A stretch of DNA of 64,000 bases, taken from NCBI GenBank assembly GCA_964030785.1, contig OZ034968.1, positions 43,462,186 through 43,526,185 of the forward strand, in the 5' to 3' direction. The stretch's first letter is position 1. Each line of letters opens with the position of its first letter. Shown here piece after piece: positions 33,480 through 45,054 of the stretch. The notes below the pieces were generated by a model. That model saw nothing but the letters and a program-made list of their open reading frames with translations. It was not told the origin of the DNA and ran no database searches. A program made the position numbers and the translations under genes. Origin of the DNA: Siderastrea siderea. Its lineage: Eukaryota > Cnidaria > Anthozoa > Scleractinia > Rhizangiidae.

Positions 33480-33680
33480 ATTTAGCATTGAACCGTTTTT
33501 GCATCTCAACGCATTTTCAAACGTTGAGAATGCATTGGATATCATTTTCAATGCGTTTTAAAACGTCGGCAATGTTCCCCAACGAAACCGAAATACTTTG
33601 AAAACCATTTCCAAATCGTTGCAAAACGTTTTCAATGCGTTGTCAAACATTGACAACGCATTTCCATGAAACAGCCTTGC
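33480..33680. repeat. CAACGCATTTTC/GAAAATGCGTTG motif cluster
   Basis: Repeated half-sites AACGCATTTTCAA, TTTTCAATGCGTT, AAACGTTTTCAATGCGTTG and AACATTGACAACGCATTT form overlapping palindromes. The style matches the arms of TE-A to TE-D, but I could not find a flanking TIR or TA duplication. Confidence 0.65.
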
Positions 33681-33689
33681 ATTGAGAAG

Positions 33690-34320
33690 CATTCATACTC
33701 TCTGCCTATTAACGTTCTGTTTGAAGCTTAAGACAAAATGCAACTCAAAAAATGTTGTTATTGTTATCTGGGAAAACACGAAACTGTTCAGGTTTACCAG
33801 AAGTGGAAGTAATTAAAATTATCGAACACCAGAGATCTATTCTATTTTTGTAGAGAAATGCGCAAGTTGAGGTCGCCAACAATTTACTCTTATCATGGAC
33901 CTTGTGTCAAGTTCAAGCTGAAGAATTGAATGCGACATGTGCCAGAATCTTTAAACTCGCTTACTTTATCACGCTCCAGGTCACGAACATAGTCTTGCGG
34001 TCTTGTTATCGCTCCGCTCTGTCATTGCTTCCACATGTGTAAACTGCTATTGAAATTTCTGCGGAATTTTCACGTAAATTTGTCGCATACTTAGCGAGAA
34101 TAAACTCACCAAACTTCGCTTGCTTAAAATTGAATTTGAGAAAAAGCGATTTTTAGATTTCTGGAGATTAGGGATTGTTTACACAATGGCGTTTCCGATT
34201 GGCAAAACTTTGATCCAATCACATGCAACCTGCTAATTAGACATTTCATCGATTGTCGGCGGAACACGTGCTGCAGAAAACTTGCTAATCACCGATCTAC
34301 TTTTGCGCTTAAACTGAGAG
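33690..34320. other. No supported gene
   Basis: AT-rich spacer without recognisable coding, RNA or repeat features. Confidence 0.5.
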
Positions 34321-34323
34321 ATT

Positions 34324-37300
34324 TTAATTTTCTGTGTAACTGACCTCGATGGAGGAAGCTTCAACTAATGGACCGAGTTGCTGTAGCAGAGACAGAAAAG
34401 GCAAACAGGGGGGAGATAGAATGTTCTCAGATAACGAAGTTAGTATTTTGATGCGCGTATTCAAATTGACCTCAGACCCAAGCCTCGTGTCGATTTTCAA
34501 AATCATTAGCGTTCGCCGAAAGAAGGGATTTTGGAAATGGAGTGAGAAAATGAAACGTGGAAGTGGCATACCCTCCAGAGATAAAGGAGGAGCACTTGCA
34601 TCACTTTGCAGCTTTTCGTAATACAGGGCTTTTGCTTGGTCCATAAGTGTTTCTTCAACAGGACGAAACTCACACCCATAGAATATATGATTTTCTAAAG
34701 CTGCGTGACACATATACGTTTTAATGCATCCATCATTTGGGCAGGAAAATAGTGAGTCCCCATCATGATCCAGGTCGACCTTTACAGAAACTTCTTCATC
34801 AACTTGAACGTTCATTTTTACCTTTGAATCTGGCAACAGAGATAATGCTGAGAAGTCGCCGGAAGAAAACTGGCTCTGAAAACCAGGTGGTTGTGAATAA
34901 TCTGAAACTAGAAGCATAAGATTTATGTGTAATGAATTATAACAATTAATTTAATTAATCGACTGACTGACTAACTGACTGACTGACTGACTGAGTGAGC
35001 GAGCAAGCGAGCGAATGAACGAATGAGAGTGAAGCCTACAAAGAATGGGCCTTAAGCTTAAGGTGTTGTATAAACATTTTCGTTTCACAAATATTTTATC
35101 CAAAACATTGCTTACTTTCTATGTGCTTTCCCACACCAGCGTTGTCTGCCCTCCAAATGATGACGGTGTTGTCTGAATACAAGAAGTTATTTAATGAGCT
35201 AATGCCTTCCCACTTGGTTTGAAGCTGCGTGTCCTTCTCAGCAGTACTAGCACCTACAACGACCACTCAGACATCCCTAATCCCACCATGAGATAGCATA
35301 GCATTGTTGAAATCAACGGCATTTAGCACGTCGTGACCTTCGTTAATAAACCTATTAACATGCGCCTTGATTGTTGCTGCTTTTCGGCCACAAGACCCTT
35401 CCTCCCCCCTTGGGGATCACTGAAATCTACCCTCGCTACTGCAATGCCTGTCTTAGCTTTCATCTGCGCACAACTTGCCAACATTTGTGCACAGTGGTAA
35501 CAACCTGTATTATCCTGACACAGAAAAGCTTTTGTCAGTTCTGGATGCTCCTTCGTTAGTGTGGATAATGTGTGCTCTACGATGCATACAACTGTGAAAC
35601 TGTCTTGGTTACAGTTCCCAATCTGACTGTGACTCTGTATTTTTGTGGAAGAAATTTCATTGCCCAGTCTTGAGTCACATGCACAGAATTCTCATCTAGG
35701 GTATCCAGTATGCATGTTCTGGCCTCATCTTGTCTGGTGCTGCGCAGCTGATGAGCTTTCCATGCGTTAATACTTTGCACTTCCTTGCGAAAAGAATACA
35801 TCATGTCGTCCTCCTCTTGGCTCATGCTACAGCCTTTAAAACAACTTTCCATTTGTTGAAGAGCATCTTTAAGGCTTTTGCACTGCATACAGCACTGATC
35901 ATGTGGACGGTTACACACACTTCTGAATGAGCCTTCCTTGCTGTCGCTCAAAGCATATTGCTGCAATGATCGGTGGTGCTTGAGGATTCTGATACGTGTA
36001 CCTGTCACAAATGTCTGAGAGAAATACCAACTTTTTTAGCTTAACTATAGTTTTTTACCATAACTTGTAGTTCAGCCGCTTTCTAATGGGTTTAGTTTAA
36101 GCAACACAAATGAGATAGCCTGGTCAATTTAGTGAATGGTCTAAAGATACCAATTTAATTGAAGCACCCACAACAACATTAACTGCTATTGTAAAACTGT
36201 TAATGGTGCGTCGTGATATATCCGATTTCTTCGGTTGCCTGAACAGTTCTGTGCACTGACTACTTTAAGTTACGTTGCATTGGTTTGTCGCTGACCATGA
36301 TGATGAGGATTTCGCAAGAGTATCTTAATTTTTTAGGGATGCTACTAAAGGTTGGTCGATGATAACACAAACGGCTCATTGTTTTGCTGATTATTTTGTG
36401 CCAGATTCTGCTAATTAACTGATTGACGCTATTACCTTATACTCAGTCTTTATGTAATGCTTTTCTTCCATCAGTCCCGTCTTCAATTTGCTCAGAACGT
36501 CTTTGTCAAGACCACGCTCCCCAGGCGATCCAAAATATTTAACAAATCATCAAAGCCCTTAACCCCTTCTGCTGCAGTATAATCAAGCCCTTGCAAACTC
36601 TTTCTCACCGTTGCACTACAAGCGTCAAGGATGCGTAGCATCGTGGATGATTCAAACGGTTTAAAACTGGTTTTGTTGCAGTATTGCTCGTACTGCTTTA
36701 CAATATGCTGTGGTATCATAGTCCATATAACATTGGGAGTTTCTAGGACTTTCCCAGACGAAAGATGGAGGTAGCGCTGTCCAAACGGAAGATCTTGACC
36801 GATGTGTGGACTGGTTATAAAACTCAAAAAGTGGTCCAGTTGCTCAGGTCTGACGCGCAGTCGTGGACTTTTTCACATGGGCAGTGGAAGGCCTCGCCCA
36901 TACTGGATTTTGTCCTTTCTTGCCTCATTGAATCGAAGTTGGTGAGATCGGGGATGTAACCCTGAAGCTTTTCTAAGGTGGTTAAGTCCACCATGACAGA
37001 TAAAATTTGTCAGCGAGTACCTCAGCTTGAAGCATTGTAATATGTTTCGGCAAGTGCCTTGAGATACTTCTTTTCTTCTGGTGATTCTTTCGAGGTACCC
37101 AATGCTGCTTCAACTAACTGTGACGCTTTAAGCGCTTCCCAAAGTGGCCCGGCATCACCCGGTGCAATTACATTTAATGCTGCCACGACAGATTCTTCTG
37201 CCTTTAACACATGACTTTCTCTAGTGCGCAAACTGGCATCTTTCCACTTTGTTTTGTACACCCCAACGTTTCCAATGTTACAAACACTCAGAAATTCGTT

Positions 37301-37720
37301 AAGTTTTGCTTTCTGCATCCTCTGTTGACTTGGAGCGTCGGTATCAGATGCTGTGTCGCTGCTACTTGTACCTGTGGAGAGGGAGTGTAAAAGCTTGAAT
37401 CTGCCTCTGTGATGGAAAGGTCGGCCAATGACTGAGACAGCACATCCTCCCCCTGTTTAAAGGTAAAAATGGAAGAGCAACGTTTTCATTATCATTGAAT
37501 AACCTGTGCTCAAGCTGTCCATATTGAATCTTTTATTGCAATTCCAGTTAACTCACCAATATAGACTTTTCATTTCTAAAGGCGGGAGTCGTTGTATCAC
37601 TCTTATGCACCTCTACTTCTGAAACATTATCTAACTCAGAAATCCCTAAAGCAGCTTCTTCTGGCTTTTGGTGATCATGAAGTCTTGTTCGACATTGTCT
37701 ACAAATAGCTAAAAAGCAAT
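34324..37720 (-). pseudogene. Decayed copy of a C2H2-finger multi-copy cnidarian gene
   Basis: Minus-strand exon remnants in order are ICRQCRTRL (37700, donor GTGAGT at about 37555), a helical segment with EFLSVCNIGNVGVY (37022-37318), DSPHIGQDLPFG-like sequence through LQGLDYTAAEGVKGFDDLL and on to KTEYK with a GTAATA donor (36440-36830), DWAMKFLPQKYR (35660), FLCQDNTGCYHC then VDFSDPQGG (35390-35550), and a final exon with the finger LFSCPNDGCIKTYMCHAALE (34324-34905). This order matches an uncharacterised family I know from corals. Breaks include a lost G in a GGGG run near 36520, a one-base shift near 35960 and a deletion after KYR. TE-D lies just upstream. Confidence 0.65.
34960..35033. 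repeat. GACT microsatellite
   Basis: Run of GACT tetramers grading into GAGT/GAGC/GAAT variants. Confidence 0.9.
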
Positions 37721-38006
37721 AAATTACAAAGTAACAAACACATTTATTCTCTTTCCCTCTAGAAGCCATTTCCCTCTAAAGCTAATCTTACTCAAGCAAC
37801 ATTGAAAAAAAAGAGATGTTGTACACAAGAAGTTGAAGGTGTAATTTAGTTTCTGACGTAGCTTGAACAAATATTTACCCCGACAACTTTTTTCTTTCAT
37901 CAGTCCAAAAGGGATTACAAGTGTGATTTGAATTTTAGCACGTTTGTTTGACACATTGGCTACAGTATTGTGCAAAAGTAATGAGAACGAATTTCGACGA
38001 ATTTCG

Positions 38007-38290
38007 ACGAAAAGTTTTGAAAACCTTCGAAAATGAGCGATATTTCGAACCAAGCGAATTTTCTTCGAAGTTTCGTTGCTTTTTCGAAACTGCTATTGTT
38101 TTGCCGTTTGCGAAAAATCGCGCTAATCCGCGAAAAGTCATGCGAAATTTCGAACGCCATTTCGCCGATAGTATCGAATTTTCGCAACTTAATTCGAAGA
38201 GGGCTTCGAAATTTCGAAAACTGTTTCGAAAAGTGTTAAAAAAATTCAAAGACTGCTTCGAAATATCGAAGAGTGCTTTAGACTCGAAGA
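38007..38290. repeat. TE-D left arm: ATTTCGAA/TTCGAAAT palindrome array
   Basis: TTCGAA-centred motifs recur every 10-20 bases (AATTTCGAAC, CTTCGAAGTTTCG, GAAATTTCGAA). Because stops are rare in such sequence, long spurious ORFs open on both strands, and I do not treat them as genes. The mirrored right arm is at about 39780-39980. Confidence 0.8.
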
Positions 38291-38359
38291 TCGTGACTGC
38301 TGTGTTACTCATTACTGAAATGCAATCCGCTTGTTTGCGGACAGTTACAGTTGTTATGC

Positions 38360-39060
38360 TGCCCTAAAGATGTTTTAAACGGGAAAATACTCTGTTTATG
38401 AAGGCCCAATTTGTAATAAAGATTACTACCATGTGCCCAGTATTTCTTGGCAGTGTATCGCGAGTGAGATCATATTTTTAGTAAACATTAGCTTTGCGAG
38501 CATCACGCCAAATTTATAAAAAGTCATAACTCCGGTTTTAAAAGGCCTATAACGATGATTGAAACGGGAAAACACGCCACATTTAGAGGAAAAATTTTAA
38601 ATAAGGATTACACGATGCATCGAGTATTTCTCAGCACCGTATTGCGAGCGAATGGTATTTTTGTAAAGTAAACATTAGCCGCTGATGAGCACGTGAGTAC
38701 TGCTTTTGTTCTGCAGGCGTCATGGCAAAATTATAAAGTCATAACTCCAGTTTTAAAAGGCCTATAAAGATGACTGAAACGGGTTAACACTCCACATTTA
38801 GAGACAATTTGTAATAAGGCTTACACGATGCGTCGAGTATTTCTCAGCACCGTATTGCGAGCGAATGTTATTTTTTTTAGTAAACATGAGCCACTGATGA
38901 GCGCGTGAGTAGTGCTTTTGTTTTGCAAGCAAATTTATGAAAGTCATACCTCCGGTTTTAAAAAGCCTATAAAGATGATTGAGACAGGAAATACTCTACA
39001 TTTAAAGGTCTGATTTGTGATAGAGATTACCACTATGCCCCGAGCATTTCTCGGTACTTC
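38360..39060. repeat. TE-D core tandem repeat, period about 205-215 bp
   Basis: Units are marked by AAAGTCATAACTCCGGTTTT at about 38520, 38735 and 38940 and by the GCATCGAGTATTTCTCAGCA block between them. They correspond to the units at 12640-13110 in TE-C, inverted. Confidence 0.8.
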
Positions 39061-39779
39061 ATTGCAAATGAATTCGCATTTTTTTCTTCGCACATGTATT
39101 TAAAGCAGGGTCGCTCAGGTGAGGAAGATATAAATATCCGAAGAGTTTGAATAGAAAGCAACGAAATGTTTGCAAAATATTTCCATTTACTACGCTGAAC
39201 TCTATATCACATTAATCTTTGCAGGAAACCAAAAATAATCCGAAGAAAACTCTGTGGGCTAAAAGGTAATCCGAGACACAAATACACCGTATGCAAATTA
39301 AGCACGATTTCCATGTATGACATTCTGTAACGCTATGAATAGTTCTCAAAGCCGTCAAGACAGCAAATTGCTTTCTGAGATGTGTTGAAAGGCGATGGTG
39401 TTGCTAAAATATATTTCTTTACTATTTCTCTGAGTATTCCTTTTTTCCTGGGAAACTAAAGTGGTAAAGATGCAAAGATCTTGGCGAGTTCATCCACGAG
39501 ACCATCAGATAATCGGCCGTGACCTCCTGCACGTGGTTCCAACGAACTTGTAACGTAAGTCTTGTTTTGTCTTGCCTGTCAAAGAAGAGTTCGCGCTGTT
39601 TGCCGTAATTCTAGCTTTTGGACTTTCTGTTTCTATTTCTCGAATGGTATAAAACACTGAACTGAGTGAGTTGAGGCTATATCACCGTATCAGACACGGT
39701 TGAAATGATTGTTTACGTTTTGCCGTGTGAGATCACGTTTATTGGGCGTTTATTTTGCAGTCGGAAAGTTGGCGGATAT

Positions 39780-39980
39780 TTCATTTGATTTGACGTGAAT
39801 CTTCTTCGATATTTCGCTGCTTCGAAAATTCGAACAAGCGATTTTTCCATTAGCCTTGCGATTTTTCGATTCGATTTTTCGCTAGCCTAGGCGAATTGTC
39901 GCCGAAATTTCGCTAAGTGTCGCGCGAACGCTGCGAAATATCGATCGAAAGTTCGGCGATATTGTGAAGAGAACAAAGCG
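39780..39980. repeat. TE-D right arm: TTCGAAAATTCG palindrome array
   Basis: Dense CGAA/TTCG motifs just inside the right TIR, in the same style as the left arm. Confidence 0.8.
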
Positions 39981-40029
39981 CGAAATTCGTCGAAATTCGT
40001 TCTCATTATTTTTGCACAATACTGTATAT

Positions 40030-41290
40030 CCTGTCACTTCTATTAATCTTAAAAAACAACAACAACAACAAACAAACAGAAACCAATTTTGTGTTGACTT
40101 TAAAAGTCAGTAACAGGGGCCAGTGTAAAAGTAGGCCACAATTCCGACAATGTGCAGGTGAGAGGTACACGTGTAGATTCTCTTCTGTGTACGTTGTATA
40201 AATTGCGTTGGTTTTTTTGGTAGTGGCATTTTGTATGAGCAATTATCCTGAACAGGAGCCCATAAGCCGGAGCGCACCGCTGCCCTATATTCGAATTGGG
40301 CATTTTAGAAGGAGCAAGAAAATTTTGCCTCCACTGTGCAACCGAACACACGAACAACACTTGAGGCATGGGCGCATCGGTCAGACAGCCCCATGATAGA
40401 AGTTATTAACTCACATAAATACTCAAGCATTACAATAAATCTAAACGCCCAATAGCCGGACACATAAACCCCCAAAAAACAACTTTGGGAAAAAATAGGG
40501 ACCGTGTACCCCCAACCGATGCTCTGGCGCTACCTTCGGGTTTTAAGGTGTATAGAACTAATAATAAAGCAGCTATAACATAGATCACGAATGACAAATT
40601 GGTATCTTAGCATTAGACACAAGTACACACCTAATTCCCCAGCTGTAACGATCAGGCAGACAGATTGTTGAGTTTAAGTTCTCTTCATTCACTTCAAACA
40701 TACTGAATGACGTGTGATCAAAACAAACAAAGTTAATCTTTATTTTAAAATTGAGCAGGGGATGGGGGTGAGAGGTAGGGGGTGTTTTCCAGGCTTGCTA
40801 AAAGGTTAATGGAGAACTTAGTGATGCTTGTCCGCAGAACTGCTGTTTCTAGTGACGCATACCAGAAGTGCAAGAAGACACACGCTAATGGAAAGTCGAG
40901 TTCATCGAAATATCGTACCCCAATGCTTATGGTTGTGAAAATGTACAGCACCTTTGCTCCCAAGTGCATCTCCTCTCCCCAGGGGAGAGGGGGTGGGTTG
41001 AGTAAGGAACTCGCAATTACACAAACACTGCGATAATTGCAGCGACTGAAATAGTTACTGTTGACCTTAGTATTTTGTCCAGTAAGTGGCCAATTTTTTT
41101 CACGTAAACTCCAGTCAAGATAAAGAGAACACTTACCTGCCCTTACCAACAGTAGTATAGCCTCACTATTAAAGGAGGAATCCCGAACTTGGAGGGTATT
41201 GAGATGACCATGAATGTCTTTGTCGCACTGGCCGATTAAGATACACTGAACATTTGCTGGATTGGTAATACTAGGACCACAAACCCTCTC
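40030..41290. other. No supported gene
   Basis: Short ORFs on both strands without recognisable domains. The sequence is moderately C-rich near 40450-40520 and 40970-41000. Confidence 0.45.
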
Positions 41291-41296
41291 CTCCTC

Positions 41297-42245
41297 CCCT
41301 CACGCTCCATGTGCTATCTCCAAATTGAACTTCCTTGAACCCAAGATCAGTGTGAAGAGACTGGTCTTTCCACTATTGGGTTCTCCTATAAGACAACGAA
41401 CTCTTTCCTTGTGTTGCTTTATTCCATGGTTTAGTAGCCGAAGAAAATACTCACAGAAGTGACTGACATCGGTGGGACTTAAGCTGTTTTGCAGGATTTC
41501 CTTGAAATATTTTGCGTCTGGCTCCTTAGTGTGGTTCTACGGCAGAAATGCCCTGGGACTATCTTTTCCAACCTCTTTGATGGCATTCTGGACAAATTTT
41601 CTCTGACTGATCGAGAAACACCAGCCCCCTGGCACTTCGATTAAGTCGAAATTGACGTTTAGCTGCATGAAGAATTCACACTCGGGGTCGGCCAGGAACT
41701 TTTCGATCTTGCAGAAATTATGGACGATGATGTCCTTCAGCTGGTCGTTGTTCGCCAAGAGCAACAGGAACTTTTTAATGGAACAAGCACATTCAAATGT
41801 AAACATTGAAGCGACATTTTTTTTTAAGACTTTGCCTTTGTGTAATGCATAGCCAAGGTTAGACGTGGCTTTTGCGACTTTATCTAGGGCAACGACGACA
41901 GGGGACTTGGATAGAGCTTTGCCGATAGGCTGTTGACTTTCGGACTCCTTCACACTCTTGATTCTGAATATGTCCAAAACTAAGCCCACTCTAATGAGTG
42001 CCGGGATCGCCCTGTTTTGTAATTCTGAAGCGAAAATAGGACTCGCGATCTGCAGGTGAACCACATGTTCACTGCCGCAAATTGACGGAATAGCCTCTTC
42101 CAAAATCTGGTATTGTAGTTTCTCAAGGCAGTCCTGAAATGATAAATCAACTTTTCTCTGCAAAAAACTGTTGTTGTGATCCTTCACTGTTGTGCATAAA
42201 GGGGTGACGACATTCTCTTCAATCTTGTAGCGCCTTAGCCATTGC
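41297..42245 (-). pseudogene. P-loop (SF3 helicase-like) multi-copy cnidarian gene fragment
   Basis: One minus-strand frame runs from about 42245 (LYLFIQRLWKQWLRRYKIEE) through a helical N-terminal domain to SPRAFLP, then a single TAG stop at about 41535, and continues in the same frame with EPDAKYFKEILQ, FCEYFLRLLNHGIKQHKE and CLIGEPNSGKTSLFTLI, a Walker A motif (GEPNSGKT). It ends soon after at another stop near 41297. The combination resembles a multi-copy cnidarian family with an SF3-type helicase P-loop, recalled from memory. Walker B and the rest of the ATPase are missing. The first stop could be a CAG-to-TAG change. The family's role is unknown to me. Confidence 0.55.
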
Positions 42246-42249
42246 TTCC

Positions 42250-42950
42250 ATAAGCGCTGAATGAACAGGTAAAGTTGACACTCTCACACCATCCAGGGAT
42301 TGCAGGGCTATCCCATAGGATATAGCAGGCCAGAACATTTTCTTCTTTCCTTGAGAATTTCCTTCTTTTATTTCAACTTCTCTATCTTTTTCGTCATCGA
42401 AATCGTTCTCGTTAACTTTTTTTCCACCACTGATACAGAGGAAAAGAAAAAGGCCATTCTTTTAACTTTCATCATGGCGTTATCGCACTCATCTCATTTC
42501 GCAAAAATTTGTGACCACAGATCGTCAGGTTTTCCTGTTGCTTGGGATGCACTGAAAGTCACCCTTGCAGAAATAAGAGAACATTGTTCTTGCACAATAG
42601 GTAAGATCTTGCTTACAAGTGCACTTCGAATTTTCTCCAAGTGAAATAAATTAATAATCATAAACAGTACTCTAGCTAAACAATGGGGGGGAGTCGGTAC
42701 TTTTCTTTGAGGACATAGCAGTGCCGGACAACGGCGCGAACTATGTGTCAATCAAGCCATCTCGCTTGGTACTGCACACGCTCGGTTGCCCGGCACCGCC
42801 CTGCTGTTCTGCACAAATAAAACTAAACACATGCACTGACAAGTTTAAGAACAAGAAACGTATCTTACTGTTTAGCTGTCTAGCAGGGGCACTTGCCATC
42901 TCGATGTGAACTTCTCAAATGGGAAAGGCATAACTTATGGTAGTAGTTTT
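42250..42950. other. No supported gene
   Basis: A 114-residue plus-strand ORF (42300-42644) has hydrophobic composition but no recognisable domain or splice sites, and I do not support it as a gene. Nothing else is seen. Confidence 0.4.
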
Positions 42951-42956
42951 ATATCA

Positions 42957-43310
42957 AAAGGTTACCAAGCTTATTGGAATTCGTGCGCCCTTGTGAATTT
43001 ATACTTTTTAATTACATGCGGGCGCAAAATTGGTCCTATGTATCAAACGTTATACAACACAACTTGTTCGCTTTACAGTTTAAAGAATGGAACACTGTTT
43101 CGGTCTCCTGGGTTCAACTAACTTCAATGAAAAAGATTACCAAGCTGATTGGAATTCTCGCACCCTTTTTAGTTCCATCCGTTATTAATGACACATTGGC
43201 GCAAAAATGCTCCTAAATATTAAACGTCACACAGCACAATTTGTCTGTGTTTCAGTTTTTAAGAATGAAACATTGTTTGGTCTCCTGAATCCAAATAACT
43301 TTATTGAAAA
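42957..43310. repeat. Tandem duplication, period about 176 bp
   Basis: Two diverged units start with AGGTTACCAAGCTTATTGGA (42957) and AGATTACCAAGCTGATTGGA (43133) and share the downstream GGCGCAAAA, CAACAC/CAGCAC and GGTCTCCTG blocks. Confidence 0.75.
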
Positions 43311-43599
43311 TCTTTGCTAAGCAGTTTTTACTAAAAAGATGCATTCCTCTATCACAAACAGTTATTTTATTTAGAAATGTGCTGCACATAAACAACGCGA
43401 GAATTATAAATAGAATTCCCTGATTTTTTTACCGTGTATAAATAAATGTTTAAATAAAATAAAGAAAGAAACCGCACTTGTGCAAAGGACAAACCAGTTC
43501 AGTTGATCTGTAAATTTGTCTCTGCTATTTCCCACATTCCCTTATTATTTGAAATATTTCAATAAAGGAAACGATTTCAGGCTGAAGGCTTCTCAAGTA

Positions 43600-44370
43600 T
43601 GACCCCAAATAGTTCCCGTCAATAAAGATTTAAAGTAAGATGGAAACACAGGAGATGGCGGAGACAAACTTACAGTTAGATGGAATAATTAACTGTCTCT
43701 ACCATCTCCTGTGTTTCTGTCTTATTTCAAATATTTTTTTGATGGGGGATGCACTTGCAGTTCAGTCGACCTGTAGTACAACCTGTCAATATTCCCATCA
43801 ATAAAAGATGTTAAATAAAATGGAAACACAGGAAATGGCAGAGACACACTTACAGTTTAAATGGGATAAGTGCTACTATTGCTACTACTACTACTACTTC
43901 TAGTAATATTAATGTTATTAATAAATATTATTATTAATCTTCTTAATAGATATTATTAATACTATTACTGTTAATATTAAGTAGTAGTAGTAGTAATTGT
44001 TCCATTTAAACTGTGTCTCCGCCATCTCCTTTGTTTCCGTCTTATTTAAAATCTTTTATTGACGGGAATATTGACAGGATGTATTACAGGTCTACTGAAC
44101 TGTGTGTCCCCCCGTCAATAAAATATATTAAATAAGATGGAAACACAGGAGATGGCGGAAACACACTCAATTATTCCATCTAACTGTAAGTTTCTCTCCG
44201 CCATCTCCTGTGTTTCCGCCTTATTTTAAATCTTCTCTTGATGGGAAGTATCGTGAGCCATATTTGAGATATTTTTTTAGCCTAAAATCGTTTCCATGAC
44301 TAGAAGATTTAAAATAAAACATGAACATAGGGAATAGCGGGGACACACTTACAGTTCGACTGAGCTGACA
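43600..44370. repeat. Alternating inverted-repeat ladder around a long AT palindrome
   Basis: The block AAACACAGGAGATGGCGGAG and its reverse complement alternate: forward near 43643, 43822, 44129 and 44319 (diverged), reverse near 43695, 44015 and 44192. Each forward copy is preceded by AATA(A/G)AGAT and followed by CACTTACAGTT. The centre (about 43870-44005) is itself a near-palindrome of CTACTACTACTAC, AT-rich sequence, then GTAGTAGTAGTAG. The whole segment could fold into stacked hairpins. Confidence 0.8.
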
Positions 44371-44867
44371 CAATAAATAATGATTTATTTTATACTTCCC
44401 CTTAAAATTGTGAATATTTTCTAACAGCATTAATTTATTAGATATTTGCAGTTCGAAAGGGAAGTATTAAATAAAATATGTCTCTTTTTCATCAAATCTG
44501 TGAAATCCACCCTATCTAGAGATGTCTTACCAGGGGTTGAATTTCTAGTTTCATCTGCCAGTTCAACAGTGTGCATTTCTCAAGTCATCCTGTGAGGTTG
44601 GCTTTAAGAGGAACATTTAGACCTCTTTTTTGCGTTCCCTTACTTCAGATGGAAAACCACAAACTATTGCTCTTTAAATTGACGTACAAATCCAATTTAA
44701 TTTAGCAAGAGTCAAAATCCCATGTTTACATTTTGCGTTATTAGACAAAAGGGTTGGAACCAGAAAGATTCAGCTAATTGCAGAGATGAAGTTCAAAGAT
44801 TGTAAAGGAACAACAATTTTGGGAAACGATCACGCTCCTTGCTCATTCCTCTGTTTCATCTTGTTAT

Positions 44868-44892
44868 AATAATAATAATAATAATAATTTAA
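44868..44892. repeat. AAT microsatellite
   Basis: Short run of ATA/AAT triplets at the border of the LINE 3' fragment. Confidence 0.85.
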
Positions 44893-45054
44893 TAGCTTGT
44901 ATAGCGCTATTTACATATCCTGATCAATAGCACCATACAAGAATAGTAAAAATAAAATTTAAAATTTTACGATATCACTTATGTACAAAAATATGTAACT
45001 AAAAAACTAAACGGAAAAATATATTAAAATTATTAATAAATAGCAAATACATTA

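Larger units (their letters stand above)
37963..40024. mobile_element. TE-D: TA-inserted TIR element, 2062 bp, relative of TE-C
   Basis: The inverted ends match over 44 bp (37963-38006, 39981-40024) with one mismatch and start CAGTATTGTGCAAAAGTAAT, the same 20 bases as TE-C. A TA duplication flanks the element (37961-37962, 40025-40026). The core (about 38360-39560) is homologous to TE-C in reverse, including the 200-bp tandem repeat and the GACCATCAGA(T/C)AATCGGCC segment. The outer arms do not align base for base with TE-C. No transposase ORF. Confidence 0.88.

Noticed and set aside
37935..38367. Several overlapping ORFs on both strands in the TE-D left arm
   Set aside because: Stop codons are rare in TTCGAA-rich palindromic sequence in every frame. 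Peptides are repetitive on both strands.
42300..42644. 114-residue plus-strand ORF with hydrophobic stretch
   Set aside because: No recognisable domain, no splice sites and composition typical of AT-rich non-coding DNA.
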